A stretch of DNA of 64,000 bases, taken from contig CAXTKD010000007.1 in the NCBI GenBank assembly GCA_964244885.1, forward strand, positions 90,685 to 154,684, in the 5' to 3' direction. Origin of the DNA: CAXTKD01 sp964244885. Its GTDB lineage: Bacteria > Pseudomonadota > Alphaproteobacteria > Sphingomonadales > Sphingomonadaceae. Both the position numbers and the translations under genes were made by a program. A model generated the notes under the pieces. It worked only from the letters and a program-made list of their open reading frames with translations. It ran no database searches and had not been told where the DNA came from. Below, piece by piece: positions 34,850 through 45,780 of the stretch; the first letter of the stretch is position 1, and the number at the start of each line of letters is the position of its first letter.

Positions 34850-35737
34850 CTACAGTGCCTCGGCGCCCGAGATGATCTCGATGAGTTCCTTGGTGATCGC
34901 GGCCTGGCGGGTGCGGTTGTAGGTCACCGTCAGACGCTTCACGATGTCGCCGGCATTGCGCGTGGAATTCTCCATCGCGTTCATCTGCGCGCCGAAGAAG
35001 CCGGCCTGGTTCTCCAGCATCGCGCGGAAGATCTGGATGCCGATGTTGCGCGGCAGAAGCTCGGCGAGGATCGTCTCCTCGTCGGGCTCGTACTCGACGG
35101 CGGCAGCAGGCGCCTCGGTGGGCGCGCCTTCGGCGGCGACCGGGAGTGCTGCGGGGATCAGGCGGACCGTGGTCGGCTCCTGCACCAGCACGGAGCGGAA
35201 GCGCGAGAAGAACAGCTCGGCGACATCGAACTCACCGGCCTCGAAGCGGCGGATCACCTCGGCGGCGATCGCCTGCGCCTCGGCGAATTGCTGGGCCTTG
35301 CCGTGGGTCAGCTCCAGCGTGCCGAGGATGGCGCTGGCGTGGCTGCGCATGAAGGGCGGGCGGCCCTTCTTGCCGGCGAACAGCAGCTTGACCGTCTTGC
35401 CCTCGGTGGTGAGCGCCTCCGCGCGGCGGCGCGCCAGGCGAACGATGTTGGTGTTGAAGCCGCCGGCGAGGCCGCGCTCCGACGTCACGACGACGAGCAG
35501 ATAGGTTTGGTCCTGCCCCGTGCCGGCGAGCAAGCGCGGCGATTCGGGGCCGACGGTGACGCGGCTGCCGAGCGACGCCATGACCGCCGCGATCCGCTCC
35601 GAATAGGGACGTGCCGCCTCGGCCGCCTCCTGCGCGCGGCGCAGCTTGGCGGCGGCGACCATCTTGAGCGCCTTGGTGATCTTCTGCGTCGACTTCACCG
35701 AAGCGATGCGGACCTTGAGGGCCTTGAGGCTAGCCAT
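34850..35737 (-). CDS. atpG: F1 ATP synthase gamma subunit
   Basis: A 295-residue central stalk subunit. The N-terminal coiled helix MASLKALKVRIASVKSTQKITKALKMVAAAKLRRAQ and the C-terminal MNAMENSTRNAGDIVKRLTVTYNRTRQAAITKELIEIISGAEAL are diagnostic. The middle has an Ala/Pro/Glu-rich insert (about residues 190-215), as known for alphaproteobacteria. Its stop lies three bases before the DUF4160 start, while atpD is almost 610 bases downstream. Confidence 0.97.
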   Translation of the reverse strand: MASLKALKVRIASVKSTQKITKALKMVAAAKLRRAQEAAEAARPYSERIAAVMASLGSRVTVGPESPRLLAGTGQDQTYLLVVVTSERGLAGGFNTNIVRLARRRAEALTTEGKTVKLLFAGKKGRPPFMRSHASAILGTLELTHGKAQQFAEAQAIAAEVIRRFEAGEFDVAELFFSRFRSVLVQEPTTVRLIPAALPVAAEGAPTEAPAAAVEYEPDEETILAELLPRNIGIQIFRAMLENQAGFFGAQMNAMENSTRNAGDIVKRLTVTYNRTRQAAITKELIEIISGAEAL

Positions 35738-35766
35738 TGGGGCTTGTTCTCGCCGTTCTCTATCTT

Positions 35767-35852
35767 CCCGTCATCCCCGCGAAAGCGGGGACCCATGAAC
35801 TCGATTTTCGCCGTTTCGTGTTCATGAGTTCCCGCTTTCGCGGGAATGACGG
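35767..35852. repeat. Inverted pair of REP-like palindrome (family 2), atpG-atpA gap
   Basis: Two inverted copies of a CGTCAT-TCCCCGCGAAAGCGGGGA type palindrome, each forming a hairpin with a GAAA or TTTC loop, joined by about 35 bases. The pair fills most of the 125-base gap between atpA and atpG. The same family occurs at 47250-47318 and 56423-56492. Confidence 0.85.
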
Positions 35853-35862
35853 CGTTGGTGTG

Positions 35863-37392
<1,530 letters not shown>

Positions 37393-37395
37393 GAA

Positions 37396-37962
37396 TCAGC
37401 CTTTCATCGCGTGCGCGAGAGTATCGAGTTTGGTTCGGATCGAGCTGTCGATCATGCGGGAGCCAACGCGCACGACGAGACCGCCGAGGATTTCGGGATC
37501 GACCTTCAGGTCGACCGTGACGTCGCGGCCGAGCATGGTCTTGAGCTTGGCCTTCAAGGCCTCGGTCTGCTCGCCCGAGAGGGTGTGCGCCGAGACGATT
37601 TCGGCGGTGGTCTCGCCGCGATGCGCGGCGGCAAGCATGTTGAAGCCGCGGATGATCGCGGGCAGCGCGCCGAGGCGGCGGTTCTTCGCCAGCAGGCCGA
37701 GGAAATTCTTCGACAGCGGGTCGAGCCCGAGCGAATCGGCGGTGGCGAGCGCGGCGCGCGTGCTGGCGTCGCGGCCGATCAAGGGCGAGCGGGTGAGCTC
37801 GGCGAAATCAGCCGAATCGGCGAGCGCCTGGTTGAGCTTCGCCATGCTGCCGGCGACCGCGTCCAGAGAGCCGCCGTCGCGCGCGAGCTGAAACAGCGCA
37901 GTCGCGTAGCGTCCGCCGAGCCCGGCAACGATGCCGCCTGAAATATCCACGCGTTGACCCAA
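37396..37962 (-). CDS. atpH: F1 ATP synthase delta subunit
   Basis: A 188-residue peripheral stalk subunit linking F1 to F0. The N-terminal GLGGRYATALFQLARDGGSLDAV and the C-terminal DLKVDPEILGGLVVRVGSRMIDSSIRTKLDTL are the family signatures. It is the first gene of atpHAGDC; the F0 genes are elsewhere, as usual in alphaproteobacteria. Confidence 0.96.
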   Translation of the reverse strand: MGQRVDISGGIVAGLGGRYATALFQLARDGGSLDAVAGSMAKLNQALADSADFAELTRSPLIGRDASTRAALATADSLGLDPLSKNFLGLLAKNRRLGALPAIIRGFNMLAAAHRGETTAEIVSAHTLSGEQTEALKAKLKTMLGRDVTVDLKVDPEILGGLVVRVGSRMIDSSIRTKLDTLAHAMKG

Positions 37963-38026
37963 TCCAGCGTTCGGGAAAGTAACCCTGCGCGGAGCCCGAT
38001 ATGGGCCCCCGGCGTGGGCGAGCGCC

Positions 38027-38054
38027 CCCTAGCATGGGGGTTCCCGCCTTGCAA
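38027..38054 (-). promoter_or_regulatory. Candidate promoter of the atpHAGDC operon
   Basis: On the minus strand TTGCAA (38054-38049), a 16-base spacer and TAGGGG (38032-38027), about 65 bases before atpH. The -10 element is poor by E. coli rules, but similar TTG...TAGGGG arrangements are plausible for alphaproteobacteria. Pattern match only. Confidence 0.35.
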
Positions 38055-38064
38055 CACGGTCAGG

Positions 38065-39990
38065 TCAGGATCGGGGCGCCAGGATCATGTCCAGCCGCGC
38101 CGGAGTGCCGGCGATGCGCTCCAGGCGGGGGTAGCGGAGGCCGCCTTTGTAGTCGATGCGGACGGTCCGGAAGCGGTCGCCGTTCCTGACCAGGAGCTCG
38201 ACTGGCGGGCCGTCGCTGGCGTCGGCAACCGCTCTCCGCAGGCCGTCGGCGTCATAGGCGCGGCCGGCGACCGCGACGATCTTGGTTCCGACCGTCAGCC
38301 CCGCCTTGAACCCCGGGCTGTCCCAGATCACCTCGGTCAGCGCGCCCTCCTTGTCGAGGCCGAGGCCGAGCGAGAAGGTCAGGTTGACGTTCTTGCGGAC
38401 GGCTTCGACGCTCTTGCCGTAGTCGGTCGGCTTGTCGGTGTAGACCAGGCGGTAGCCGCCGCGCGCCAGGCCGTCGAGCGGCGCGCCGCTGGCGTGGCCT
38501 TCGAGCTTTTCCTTGAGGAAGCCCGCCCAGTCGTAGGGCTGGACGGCGTTCAGCGTCCTCGCGACCTCGTCGAAGTCGTAGGTACGGACGACGTAGCTGC
38601 CGTTGTCGACGCCGAAGAAGGCGCGGGCGAAATCGTCGAGCGACTTCCTGCCGCCCGACATCTCGCGCAGGCGGGTGTCGACGTCGAGCCAGATCAGCTG
38701 GCCTTCGGAATAATAATCCTCGCTCCGCTGCCACGACAGCCAGGGGACGGGACGGCGGCTGCTGGTGATGGGGTCGTTGGTGGTGTCGATCAGGGGCTTC
38801 CACGCGCGGCCGACGCGCGCGTCGTAGGTCGCGGCGACGGTGGCGATGGCTTCGAGCGCCTGGCCCTTGGTCCAGAGCCCCGAGCGCGCGGCTAGGACAT
38901 AGCCCCAATATTGCGTCTGCCCCTCGTAGACCCAGAGCAGGCTATCGCGCATCGGCACGTTGAAATTGGGGGTCCAGAGGTCGGCGCCGCGCCGGAACTT
39001 GCCGTTCCACGAGTGGGTGTATTCGTGCGCCAGCAGGTCGCGGCTGGCGAACTTCTTGTCCCACTCGGTGAAATAGTCGGGGATCGTGCCGTTCTCGCTC
39101 GAGCGGTGGTGCTCGAGGCCGATGCCCGACATCTCGCCGGTGAGCGCCAGCAGCATGTCGTAGCGATCGTAATGGTGCGAGCCGTAGAGCTTGTAGGCCT
39201 GTTGCACGAGCGCGCGGTGCGCCGCGATCTGCGCCGGCCCGGCGTCGAGCGCGTCCTCGGTATCGGCGACGATGTCGAGGCGGACTGGCACCCGGGCGCC
39301 GGGGTCGAGGTCGATCTGCCTGAAATATCTGCCCGCGAACACCGGCGAATCGACCAAGGTCTCGAAGCTGACCGGCTTGAACGTCGTCGTGTCGCCGCGC
39401 GTCGACGCGGGCTCGAGCGCGGTGCCGAACTTCCAGCCGCCGGGCAGCTTCACCGACGCCTCGACCATGATGCCCCGCGTGAAATAACCCGCCGGATAGA
39501 GCGCCATGGCGTTCCACTGCAGGTTGAGCATCGCGGGCGTCATCACCACGCGGCCCTGCGTGGTGACGGTCGGCGAGACGAACTGGAAGTCGAGGTCGAT
39601 CGTCGAGACGCCGGCGGGAACGTCGATGTGGAAGGCGGTGACGTCGACGGTGTCGCGCACCCAGTCCAGCCGCTTGCCTTCGGCGGTCACCGTCAGGCCG
39701 GCGAGGAGGTGGATCGGGCCGCTCGGGCTATGGTTGCCGGGCAGCCACCTTGGATAAAGCAAGGTGAGCTTGCCCGCGCTGACCGGCAGGCGCTCATGGA
39801 CTCGGAAGATCTTGCGGTCGAGATCGGTGGCGTCGACCGAGAGCCTGATCGTGCCGGGATAGGGAATGTCGCGAGGCGCTTCGATCGCGGTGGGCAGCGG
39901 CAGGGGCTGCGGCATCGGCTGGCCGGGCGCGGGGACCTGGGCGGAAGCGGCGCTGGCGAGCAGCGCAAGGGTGAGAAGCGGGGCGCGCAA
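38065..39990 (-). CDS. M61 family metallopeptidase with PDZ domain
   Basis: A 641-residue exported protein: signal peptide MRAPLLTLALLASAASAQ, an N-terminal beta domain (about 40-240), a gluzincin core with HEYTH at 322-326, and a C-terminal PDZ-like domain (about 545-610, GLGLDKEGALTEVIWDSPGFKAGLTVG). This is the layout of M61 glycyl aminopeptidases. It probably trims peptides in the periplasm. It lies between the small exported protein and atpH on the same strand. Confidence 0.92.
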   Translation of the reverse strand: MRAPLLTLALLASAASAQVPAPGQPMPQPLPLPTAIEAPRDIPYPGTIRLSVDATDLDRKIFRVHERLPVSAGKLTLLYPRWLPGNHSPSGPIHLLAGLTVTAEGKRLDWVRDTVDVTAFHIDVPAGVSTIDLDFQFVSPTVTTQGRVVMTPAMLNLQWNAMALYPAGYFTRGIMVEASVKLPGGWKFGTALEPASTRGDTTTFKPVSFETLVDSPVFAGRYFRQIDLDPGARVPVRLDIVADTEDALDAGPAQIAAHRALVQQAYKLYGSHHYDRYDMLLALTGEMSGIGLEHHRSSENGTIPDYFTEWDKKFASRDLLAHEYTHSWNGKFRRGADLWTPNFNVPMRDSLLWVYEGQTQYWGYVLAARSGLWTKGQALEAIATVAATYDARVGRAWKPLIDTTNDPITSSRRPVPWLSWQRSEDYYSEGQLIWLDVDTRLREMSGGRKSLDDFARAFFGVDNGSYVVRTYDFDEVARTLNAVQPYDWAGFLKEKLEGHASGAPLDGLARGGYRLVYTDKPTDYGKSVEAVRKNVNLTFSLGLGLDKEGALTEVIWDSPGFKAGLTVGTKIVAVAGRAYDADGLRRAVADASDGPPVELLVRNGDRFRTVRIDYKGGLRYPRLERIAGTPARLDMILAPRS

Positions 39991-40053
39991 TAAACACTCC
40001 GGGGCGGGATTGCGCGGACGTTACACCGGCGCGGCTTCGAAACGGAAGGGGGC

Positions 40054-40075
40054 GTCCCCGGCGCGAGCCGGGGAC
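40054..40075. repeat. Short perfect palindrome
   Basis: GTCCCCGG-CGCGAG-CCGGGGAC between the M61 peptidase start and the small exported protein end. It has no T-tract, so it may be a transcript-processing hairpin or a degenerate REP copy. Confidence 0.5.
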
Positions 40076-40084
40076 GAGGTCAGG

Positions 40085-40294
40085 CTAGCGCCAGACGGTC
40101 CGGCACTTCTGGACGCGGTGATGGTTGCGCCACACCGTGTTGCAGACGCGGCGCGCGTGCTTCTTGTGATGGTTGCTCCAATGGCGCTCCTGGTGCTGCT
40201 CGACAACCACCGTGCGCTGGGCGCTGGCCGGCGCCGCGGCGATGCCGCCGAACACGAACGCAGCCGCCGTCAGGGCGGTCAAAAGTTTCTTCAT
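40085..40294 (-). CDS. Small exported basic protein, unknown
   Basis: A 69-residue protein. MKKLLTALTAAAFVFGGIAAAPASAQ is a clear signal peptide, and the mature part (about 43 residues) is rich in His, Arg and Lys with two cysteines (CNTVWRNHHRVQKC), suggesting a disulfide. I recognise no family, although similar short His-rich exported proteins are common in sphingomonads. Confidence 0.7.
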   Translation of the reverse strand: MKKLLTALTAAAFVFGGIAAAPASAQRTVVVEQHQERHWSNHHKKHARRVCNTVWRNHHRVQKCRTVWR

Positions 40295-40393
40295 GAGTCC
40301 TCTCCCGTACTGCCCGCCGCTGAGCGGGCGGGCGGGGAGACAATGCGGCGCGAGGCCGGCGGTTCCGCCCGCGCAACAAGCGGCGCCGGCAGG

Positions 40394-42574
40394 CTAAAGG
40401 AAGCTGTACGGGTCGATGTCGACCGAGACCCGGACCGAGTTCGGCGCCGCGACTCCGCCCAGCCAGGCGCGCAGCACACCCTGCACGTCGGCTGAGCGGC
40501 GGGCGTGGACAAGCAATCTGTGGCGGTGGCGGCCGCGCAGCATGGCAAGCGGGGCGGGGGCGGGACCGAGGACCGAGAGGCCGTCGACCTGTGGCGCGGC
40601 GCGGCCGATGGCGCGCGCGGTCTCGGCGACGCTGCGCTCATCGGGGCCGGAGACGACGATGCCGGCGAGGCGGCCGAAGGGCGGCATCGCGAAGCTGCGG
40701 CGCGCCTCGGTCTCCGCCGCGTAGAAGCCCTCGGCGTCGCCCTCGACCAGCGCGCGGATGACGCGGGCGTCGGGCTGGTGGGTCTGGAGCAGGACGCGCC
40801 CCGGCTTGGCGGCGCGGCCGGCGCGGCCGGCGACCTGGCAGATCTGCTGGAAGGTCCGTTCGGCGGCGCGCAGGTCGCCGCCGGCGAGGCCCAGGTCCGC
40901 GTCGACCACGCCGACCAGCGTCAGCTCGGGGAAATGGTAGCCCTTGGTGACGAGCTGGGTGCCGATCAGGATGTCGATCTCGCGGGCCTCGACCGCCGCG
41001 ACCAGCGCGGCGGCGCGGGCCGGCGACCACATGGTGTCCGACGTCACCTGCGCCACCCGCGCGTCCGGCAGCAGCAGCGCCACCTCCTCGGCGAGGCGCT
41101 CGACGCCGGGGCCGCAGGGAACCAGCATGTCCTCGGCCTGGCAGCTCGGGCAGGCCTTGGGCGGCGGCGTGACGTGGCCGCAATGGTGGCATTGCAGCCG
41201 CCGCGTCAGCCGGTGCTCGACCAGCCAGGCGGTGCAATTGGGGCAGTTCACCCGCTCGCCGCACGCCCGGCAGAGCGTCAGTGGCGCGTAGCCGCGGCGG
41301 TTGAGGAACAGCAGCGCCTGCTCGCCTCGCTCCAGCGTCTCCTCGATCGCCGCGAGCAAGGGCGGGCTCAGCCAGCGGCCGCGCGGCGGGGGGTGGAGGC
41401 GGAGGTCGACGGTGGCGATCGACGGCATCGCCGCGCCGCCGAAGCGGTCGGGCAGCGCGAGGCGAGTATAGCGGCCACGCTTGGCCTGGACCCGGGTCTC
41501 GATCGCCGGGGTGGCGGTCGCCAGCACCACCGGCACGTCCTCGAACTGCGCGCGCATCACCGCAACGTCGCGGGCGTGATAGGCGACGCCTTCCTCCTGC
41601 TTGAAGCTCGTCTCGTGCGCCTCATCGACGACGATCAGGCCGAGATTCGCATAGGGCAGGAACAGCGCCGAGCGCGCGCCGACGACGACCCTGGCCTCGC
41701 CGTGCGCGATGGCCCGCCAGGCGCGGCGGCGCTGCGATTGGCGGAGGTCCGAATGCCAGGTCACCGGCAGCTCGCCGAAGCGCGCCGCGAAGCGCTTGAG
41801 GAACGGCTCGGTCAGCGCGATCTCGGGGAGGAGGACGAGCGTTTGCTTGCCGGAGCGGAGCGCCTCGGCGATGGCCTCGAAATAGACCTCGGTCTTGCCC
41901 GATCCCGTCACGCCGTCGAGCAGGAAGGGCGCGAAGGCGGCGGCCTTAACCGAATCGACCAGCGCGCGAGACGCCTCGGCCTGCTCGGCGGACAACTCAG
42001 GCGGCGCATGGTCGGCGCGCGGTTCGGGATAGGGGCTGTCGAGCGCTACCTCGACCGCCTCGATCGCGCCGGCGTTGACGAGGCCGCGAATCACCGCGTC
42101 GGAGACGCCGCCGGCGATCGCCAGCTCGCGGACCAGGCCCTGCCGGTCGCCGATCCGCTCCAGCGCCTGCGCGCGCCGCGGCGTCATTCGCTGCGGCACC
42201 CGGCCGGTGGCGCGATATTCGATCGCCGTCCGCCCGCCCTCCAGGGCTGAAGTCGAGGCCAGCGCCATCCGGAGCACGGCGGCCGGGGGCGAGAGATAGT
42301 AATCGGCGGTCCACTCGATCAGCCGCCGGAGCGCGGGCTTCAGCGGCTGCACGTCGGCGACCGCGACCAGATTGCGCAGGCGGTTGTCGCCGACCTCGGC
42401 GTCGGACGGCAGCGTCTCGGGCTCCCAAACCACGCCGATCAGCTGGCGCGGCCCGAGGGGCGCGACGACGATCGAGCCCGGCTCGACCGCCATGCCCTGC
42501 GGCACGCGATAGTCGAGCGGCCCCAGCGCGGCGTTCAGCAGCAACACGCGGGCGCGGGAGGGGTGCGGAGTCAC
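40394..42574 (-). CDS. priA: Primosomal protein N' (replication restart helicase)
   Basis: A 726-residue superfamily 2 helicase that reloads the replisome at stalled forks. Motif I is LDGVTGSGKTEVYFEAI, motif II is VVDEAHETSFKQEEG, and the zinc-binding cysteines are in CRACGERVNCPNC, CHHCGH and CPSC. I choose a GTG start at 42574 (VTPHPSRARVLLLNAALGPLDYRVP), as family homology begins there; an ATG at 42673 would add 33 unconserved residues. It lies upstream of the M61 gene and atp operon. Confidence 0.94.
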   Translation of the reverse strand: MTPHPSRARVLLLNAALGPLDYRVPQGMAVEPGSIVVAPLGPRQLIGVVWEPETLPSDAEVGDNRLRNLVAVADVQPLKPALRRLIEWTADYYLSPPAAVLRMALASTSALEGGRTAIEYRATGRVPQRMTPRRAQALERIGDRQGLVRELAIAGGVSDAVIRGLVNAGAIEAVEVALDSPYPEPRADHAPPELSAEQAEASRALVDSVKAAAFAPFLLDGVTGSGKTEVYFEAIAEALRSGKQTLVLLPEIALTEPFLKRFAARFGELPVTWHSDLRQSQRRRAWRAIAHGEARVVVGARSALFLPYANLGLIVVDEAHETSFKQEEGVAYHARDVAVMRAQFEDVPVVLATATPAIETRVQAKRGRYTRLALPDRFGGAAMPSIATVDLRLHPPPRGRWLSPPLLAAIEETLERGEQALLFLNRRGYAPLTLCRACGERVNCPNCTAWLVEHRLTRRLQCHHCGHVTPPPKACPSCQAEDMLVPCGPGVERLAEEVALLLPDARVAQVTSDTMWSPARAAALVAAVEAREIDILIGTQLVTKGYHFPELTLVGVVDADLGLAGGDLRAAERTFQQICQVAGRAGRAAKPGRVLLQTHQPDARVIRALVEGDAEGFYAAETEARRSFAMPPFGRLAGIVVSGPDERSVAETARAIGRAAPQVDGLSVLGPAPAPLAMLRGRHRHRLLVHARRSADVQGVLRAWLGGVAAPNSVRVSVDIDPYSFL

Positions 42575-42699
42575 GCGCCGAGATAGGGACGCGGCCCACG
42601 CTTGCCAAGCGGCCGTAACGCCCCCGCAACGGAACCGACCGGGCGGCTCCCGGTTTGTTCGGCACGGCGCCATCCGGTGGCCGGGAAGGAGAAAGCGTC

Positions 42700-42777
42700 A
42701 TGAAGGGTATCGTTCTGTGGGCACTCGGCGTGCCGATCTCGGTCATCATCCTGCTTTACATCTTCGTCTTCCATTGA
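42700..42777 (+). CDS. 25-residue single-pass membrane peptide
   Basis: An ATG at 42700 with a near-perfect AAGGAGA ribosome binding site opens a 25-codon frame ending in TGA at 42775-42777. The peptide starts MKGIVLWALGVPISVIILLY and ends IFVFH: one membrane helix with a single N-terminal lysine. I recall similar MKG(I/V)xLWxLGxP peptides in other alphaproteobacteria, but cannot verify it here. Function unknown. Confidence 0.7.
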   Translation: MKGIVLWALGVPISVIILLYIFVFH

Positions 42778-42933
42778 GGCGTATCGGATTCTGCAGCCGC
42801 CTTCAGCGCGAGACGTCGAGACTATCTTGAGCACGCGACGCCGGGCGTGGGACGCGGACGGCCGCCGGCCCGCATGCGTGCCGCGCGGCAAGTGGGTTTT
42901 CGGGCGCGGCGCGGACGGCTAAGGCTGGTGGCG

Positions 42934-43394
<461 letters not shown>

Positions 43395-43398
<4 letters not shown>

Positions 43399-44180
43399 GG
43401 ACGTTCGATTACCACCGCCCGTCGACGCTGGCCGAGGCGGTGACCCTGCTTTCGGCGGGCGGCGAGGCGGCGCTACTGGCCGGAGGACACACGCTGCTGC
43501 CGGCGATGAAGTCACGGCTTCGCGCGCCGGATGCGCTCATCGACCTCGCCCGCGTTCCCGGGCTCGACGCGATTGCCGTCGAAGGCGACCGGCTGTGGAT
43601 CGGCGCGATGGCGACGCATGCCGCGGTGGCCGGGAGCGCGGTGGTCAAGGCTGCGATCCCGTCGCTGGCGGCGCTGGCGGCGTTGATCGGCGACCCGCAG
43701 GTGCGGGTTCGCGGCACGCTTGGCGGCGTCATCGCCAACAACGATCCTGCCGCCGATTATCCCGCCGCGCTGCTGGCGCTCGATGCGATCATCGAGACCG
43801 ACAGGCGCGCCATTCCGGTCGCGGACTTCCTGCTCGGCATGTTCACGACGGCGCTCGACGACGGCGAGATCGTCACCCGCGCCGGCTTCCGCCGCCCCGC
43901 CGAGGGCGCCTATGCGAAATTCCGCCATCCCGCGTCGCGCTACGCGATGGCGGCGGTCTATGCCGCGCGGCAGTCCGACGGCTGGCGCGTCGCGGTGACC
44001 GGCGCGGGGCCGCTGGCGTTTCGCTGGGCGGCGGCCGAAGCGGCGCTGGATGCCGGCCGTCCGGTCAGCGATCTGGCGGTCGACGCCGATGGGCTCAACG
44101 CCGATATTCATGCGACCGCCGCGTATCGCGGGCATCTTTGCGGCGTTATGTTGCGGCAGGCGCTGGGCGCGCTGATCTAG
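43395..44180 (+). CDS. FAD-binding subunit of a molybdenum hydroxylase (CoxM-like)
   Basis: A 261-residue medium subunit starting with GTG (GTGA overlap with the preceding gene). FAD_binding_5 motifs are LLAGGHTLLPAMKSR near residues 30-45 and GDPQVRVRGTLGGVIANNDPAADYPA near 100-125; the CO dehydrogenase FAD C-terminal domain occupies the last third. It pairs with the (2Fe-2S) subunit. In this enzyme class a third, molybdopterin-binding subunit of about 750-800 residues is needed; it is absent from the window. Confidence 0.92.
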
Positions 44181-44194
44181 CTCGGGGGACTTCG

Positions 44195-44932
44195 ATGAAG
44201 GCGACGGTGACTGGCTTCGCGAGCGACGCGGTGCGGCTGATCCGCGAGCGGCTGCCGGCGTCGGCATGGGCGGTGGTGCTGCTCGTGGCGATCGGATCGG
44301 TGCTCAACGGGCTCAAGCCGGCGGCGGACAAATCGACCAATGTCGCCTTTGCCCTTCTGGGGATCGCGCTCTTTCTCTTCACGCTTTGGACCTCGGCGGT
44401 GGTGACGCGCTTCATGGCCGCCCAGCCTGGCCGGCGTTGGGCGCTCGATGGCGCCTTTTTCCGCTTCCTCGGTGTGCAGCTGGTGCTGACGGTCGCCGTC
44501 GCGGTGATCGCGTACACCGCCAATCGCGTCGCGCCCGCCGCCAGCAGCACGACATCCTTCGCGATGGGCTTTGCGTTCGTGACGCTCCTGAGCCTCATCG
44601 TCCTGCCGTTCGCGCCGTGGTGCGCCGCACTCGCCATCGGCGACCGGTCGGTCGGAGCGGGCGAGTCGTTCGCCGCCATGCGCGGACTCTGGGTGCCGCT
44701 CGCCGGTGCCACGCTCTTGCTGGTGCTGCCGGTGCAACTGCTCGACGCCGTTGTGGCCAGCACCGCGGTAAAAAACGGCAGCATTCCGATCCGGACCGGG
44801 CTCGGTGTCGTGGACGGCCTTCTCAAGGCGTTTACGATGGTGGTGATCCCGTGGGCGCTCGCGACCGCCGCCTGGCGTTTCATCAAGGGCGAGGCGGTTC
44901 ACGACACGCATCTCGACGACGAGATTGCCTGA
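44195..44932 (+). CDS. Multi-pass membrane protein, unknown
   Basis: A 245-residue protein with about five to six hydrophobic segments (for example VVLLVAIGSVLNGL, VAFALLGIALFLFTLW, LVLTVAVAVIAYT, LSLIVLPFAPWCAALAIG, LLLVLPVQLLDAVVA). It starts at an ATG 14 bases after the CoxM-like gene. The open frame upstream (to 43595) is a shadow. I recognise no family; whether it belongs with the molybdenum hydroxylase subunits is unclear. Confidence 0.75.
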   Translation: MKATVTGFASDAVRLIRERLPASAWAVVLLVAIGSVLNGLKPAADKSTNVAFALLGIALFLFTLWTSAVVTRFMAAQPGRRWALDGAFFRFLGVQLVLTVAVAVIAYTANRVAPAASSTTSFAMGFAFVTLLSLIVLPFAPWCAALAIGDRSVGAGESFAAMRGLWVPLAGATLLLVLPVQLLDAVVASTAVKNGSIPIRTGLGVVDGLLKAFTMVVIPWALATAAWRFIKGEAVHDTHLDDEIA

Positions 44933-44983
44933 ACTTCGTCAAAGACGATTCAAACGCGCACGCTGCTGCGCTAAGAGAAGACC

Positions 44984-45727
44984 ATGGCCGGCCATTCCAA
45001 GTTCAAGAACATCATGCACCGCAAGGGTGCGCAGGACAAAAAGCGCTCGGCGCTGTTCTCGAAGCTCAGCCGCGAGATCACCGTGGCGGCGAAGAGCGGC
45101 CTGCCCGACCCCAACTCCAACGCGCGCCTCCGCGCCGCCGTCATCACGGCGCGCCAGGGCGGCATGCCCAAGGACAATATCGAGCGCGCGATCAGCAAGG
45201 CCGAAGGCGGTGGCGGCGAGGCATACGAGGAAATCCGCTACGAGGGCTTCGGCCCCGGCGGCGTCTCGCTGATCATCGAGACGCTGACCGACAACCGTAA
45301 CCGCACCGCGACCAACGTGCGAACCGCGGTCTCGAAGAACGGCGGCAACCTCGGCGCGAGCGGCTCGGTCAGCCACGGCTTCGACCGGATGGGCCTGATC
45401 ACCTACGCCGAGAAGGCGGGAAGCGCCGACAAGGTGTTCGAGGCGGCGCTGGAAGCCGGCGCCGACGACGTCACCTCGGGCGAGGACGGCCACGAGATCT
45501 GGACCCAGATCGAATCGCTCCACGAGGTCGCCCGCGCGCTCGAAAAGACGCTCGGCGAGGCCGAGGGCGCCAAGCTCGCCTGGAAGCCGCAGACCATGGT
45601 CGAGGTCGGCGAAGGCGACGCCGCCCAGCTCCTGAAGCTCATCGACGCGCTCGACGACGACGACGACGTCCAGGCCATCTGGGGCAATTACGAGGTTCCC
45701 GACGAGGTGATGGCGAAGCTGGGGTAA
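44984..45727 (+). CDS. YebC/PmpR family regulator
   Basis: A 247-residue protein of the YebC/PmpR/TACO1 family. It starts MAGHSKFKNIMHRKGAQDKKRSALFSKLSREI, the invariant N-terminus, and has DNRNRTATNVRTAVSKNGGNLG in the middle. Members are described as transcriptional regulators or as translation factors that help ribosomes through proline stretches. It lies before ruvCAB, its usual neighbour. Confidence 0.96.
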   Translation: MAGHSKFKNIMHRKGAQDKKRSALFSKLSREITVAAKSGLPDPNSNARLRAAVITARQGGMPKDNIERAISKAEGGGGEAYEEIRYEGFGPGGVSLIIETLTDNRNRTATNVRTAVSKNGGNLGASGSVSHGFDRMGLITYAEKAGSADKVFEAALEAGADDVTSGEDGHEIWTQIESLHEVARALEKTLGEAEGAKLAWKPQTMVEVGEGDAAQLLKLIDALDDDDDVQAIWGNYEVPDEVMAKLG

Positions 45728-45743
45728 GCGAAGGGAAAAGAAA

Positions 45744-45778
45744 GCCCCTCTCCTTCAGGGGAGGGGTTGGGGTGGGGA
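45744..45778 (+). repeat. Family 1 palindromic repeat, left flank of DUF559 gene
   Basis: A GCCCCTCTCC-TTCA-GGGGAGGGG hairpin followed by GTTGGGGTGGGG. In RNA all nine stem pairs can form (one G-U). It is inverted relative to the copy at 46126-46159. Confidence 0.9.
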
Positions 45779-45780
45779 CG

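Noticed and set aside
34641..34850. N-terminal 70-residue extension of the DUF2442 protein.
   Set aside because: This part is the DUF4160 gene read in another frame; family homology starts at the ATG at 34640.
40505..42250. A 581-codon plus-strand frame opposite priA.
   Set aside because: Antisense shadow; priA on the minus strand has all helicase motifs.
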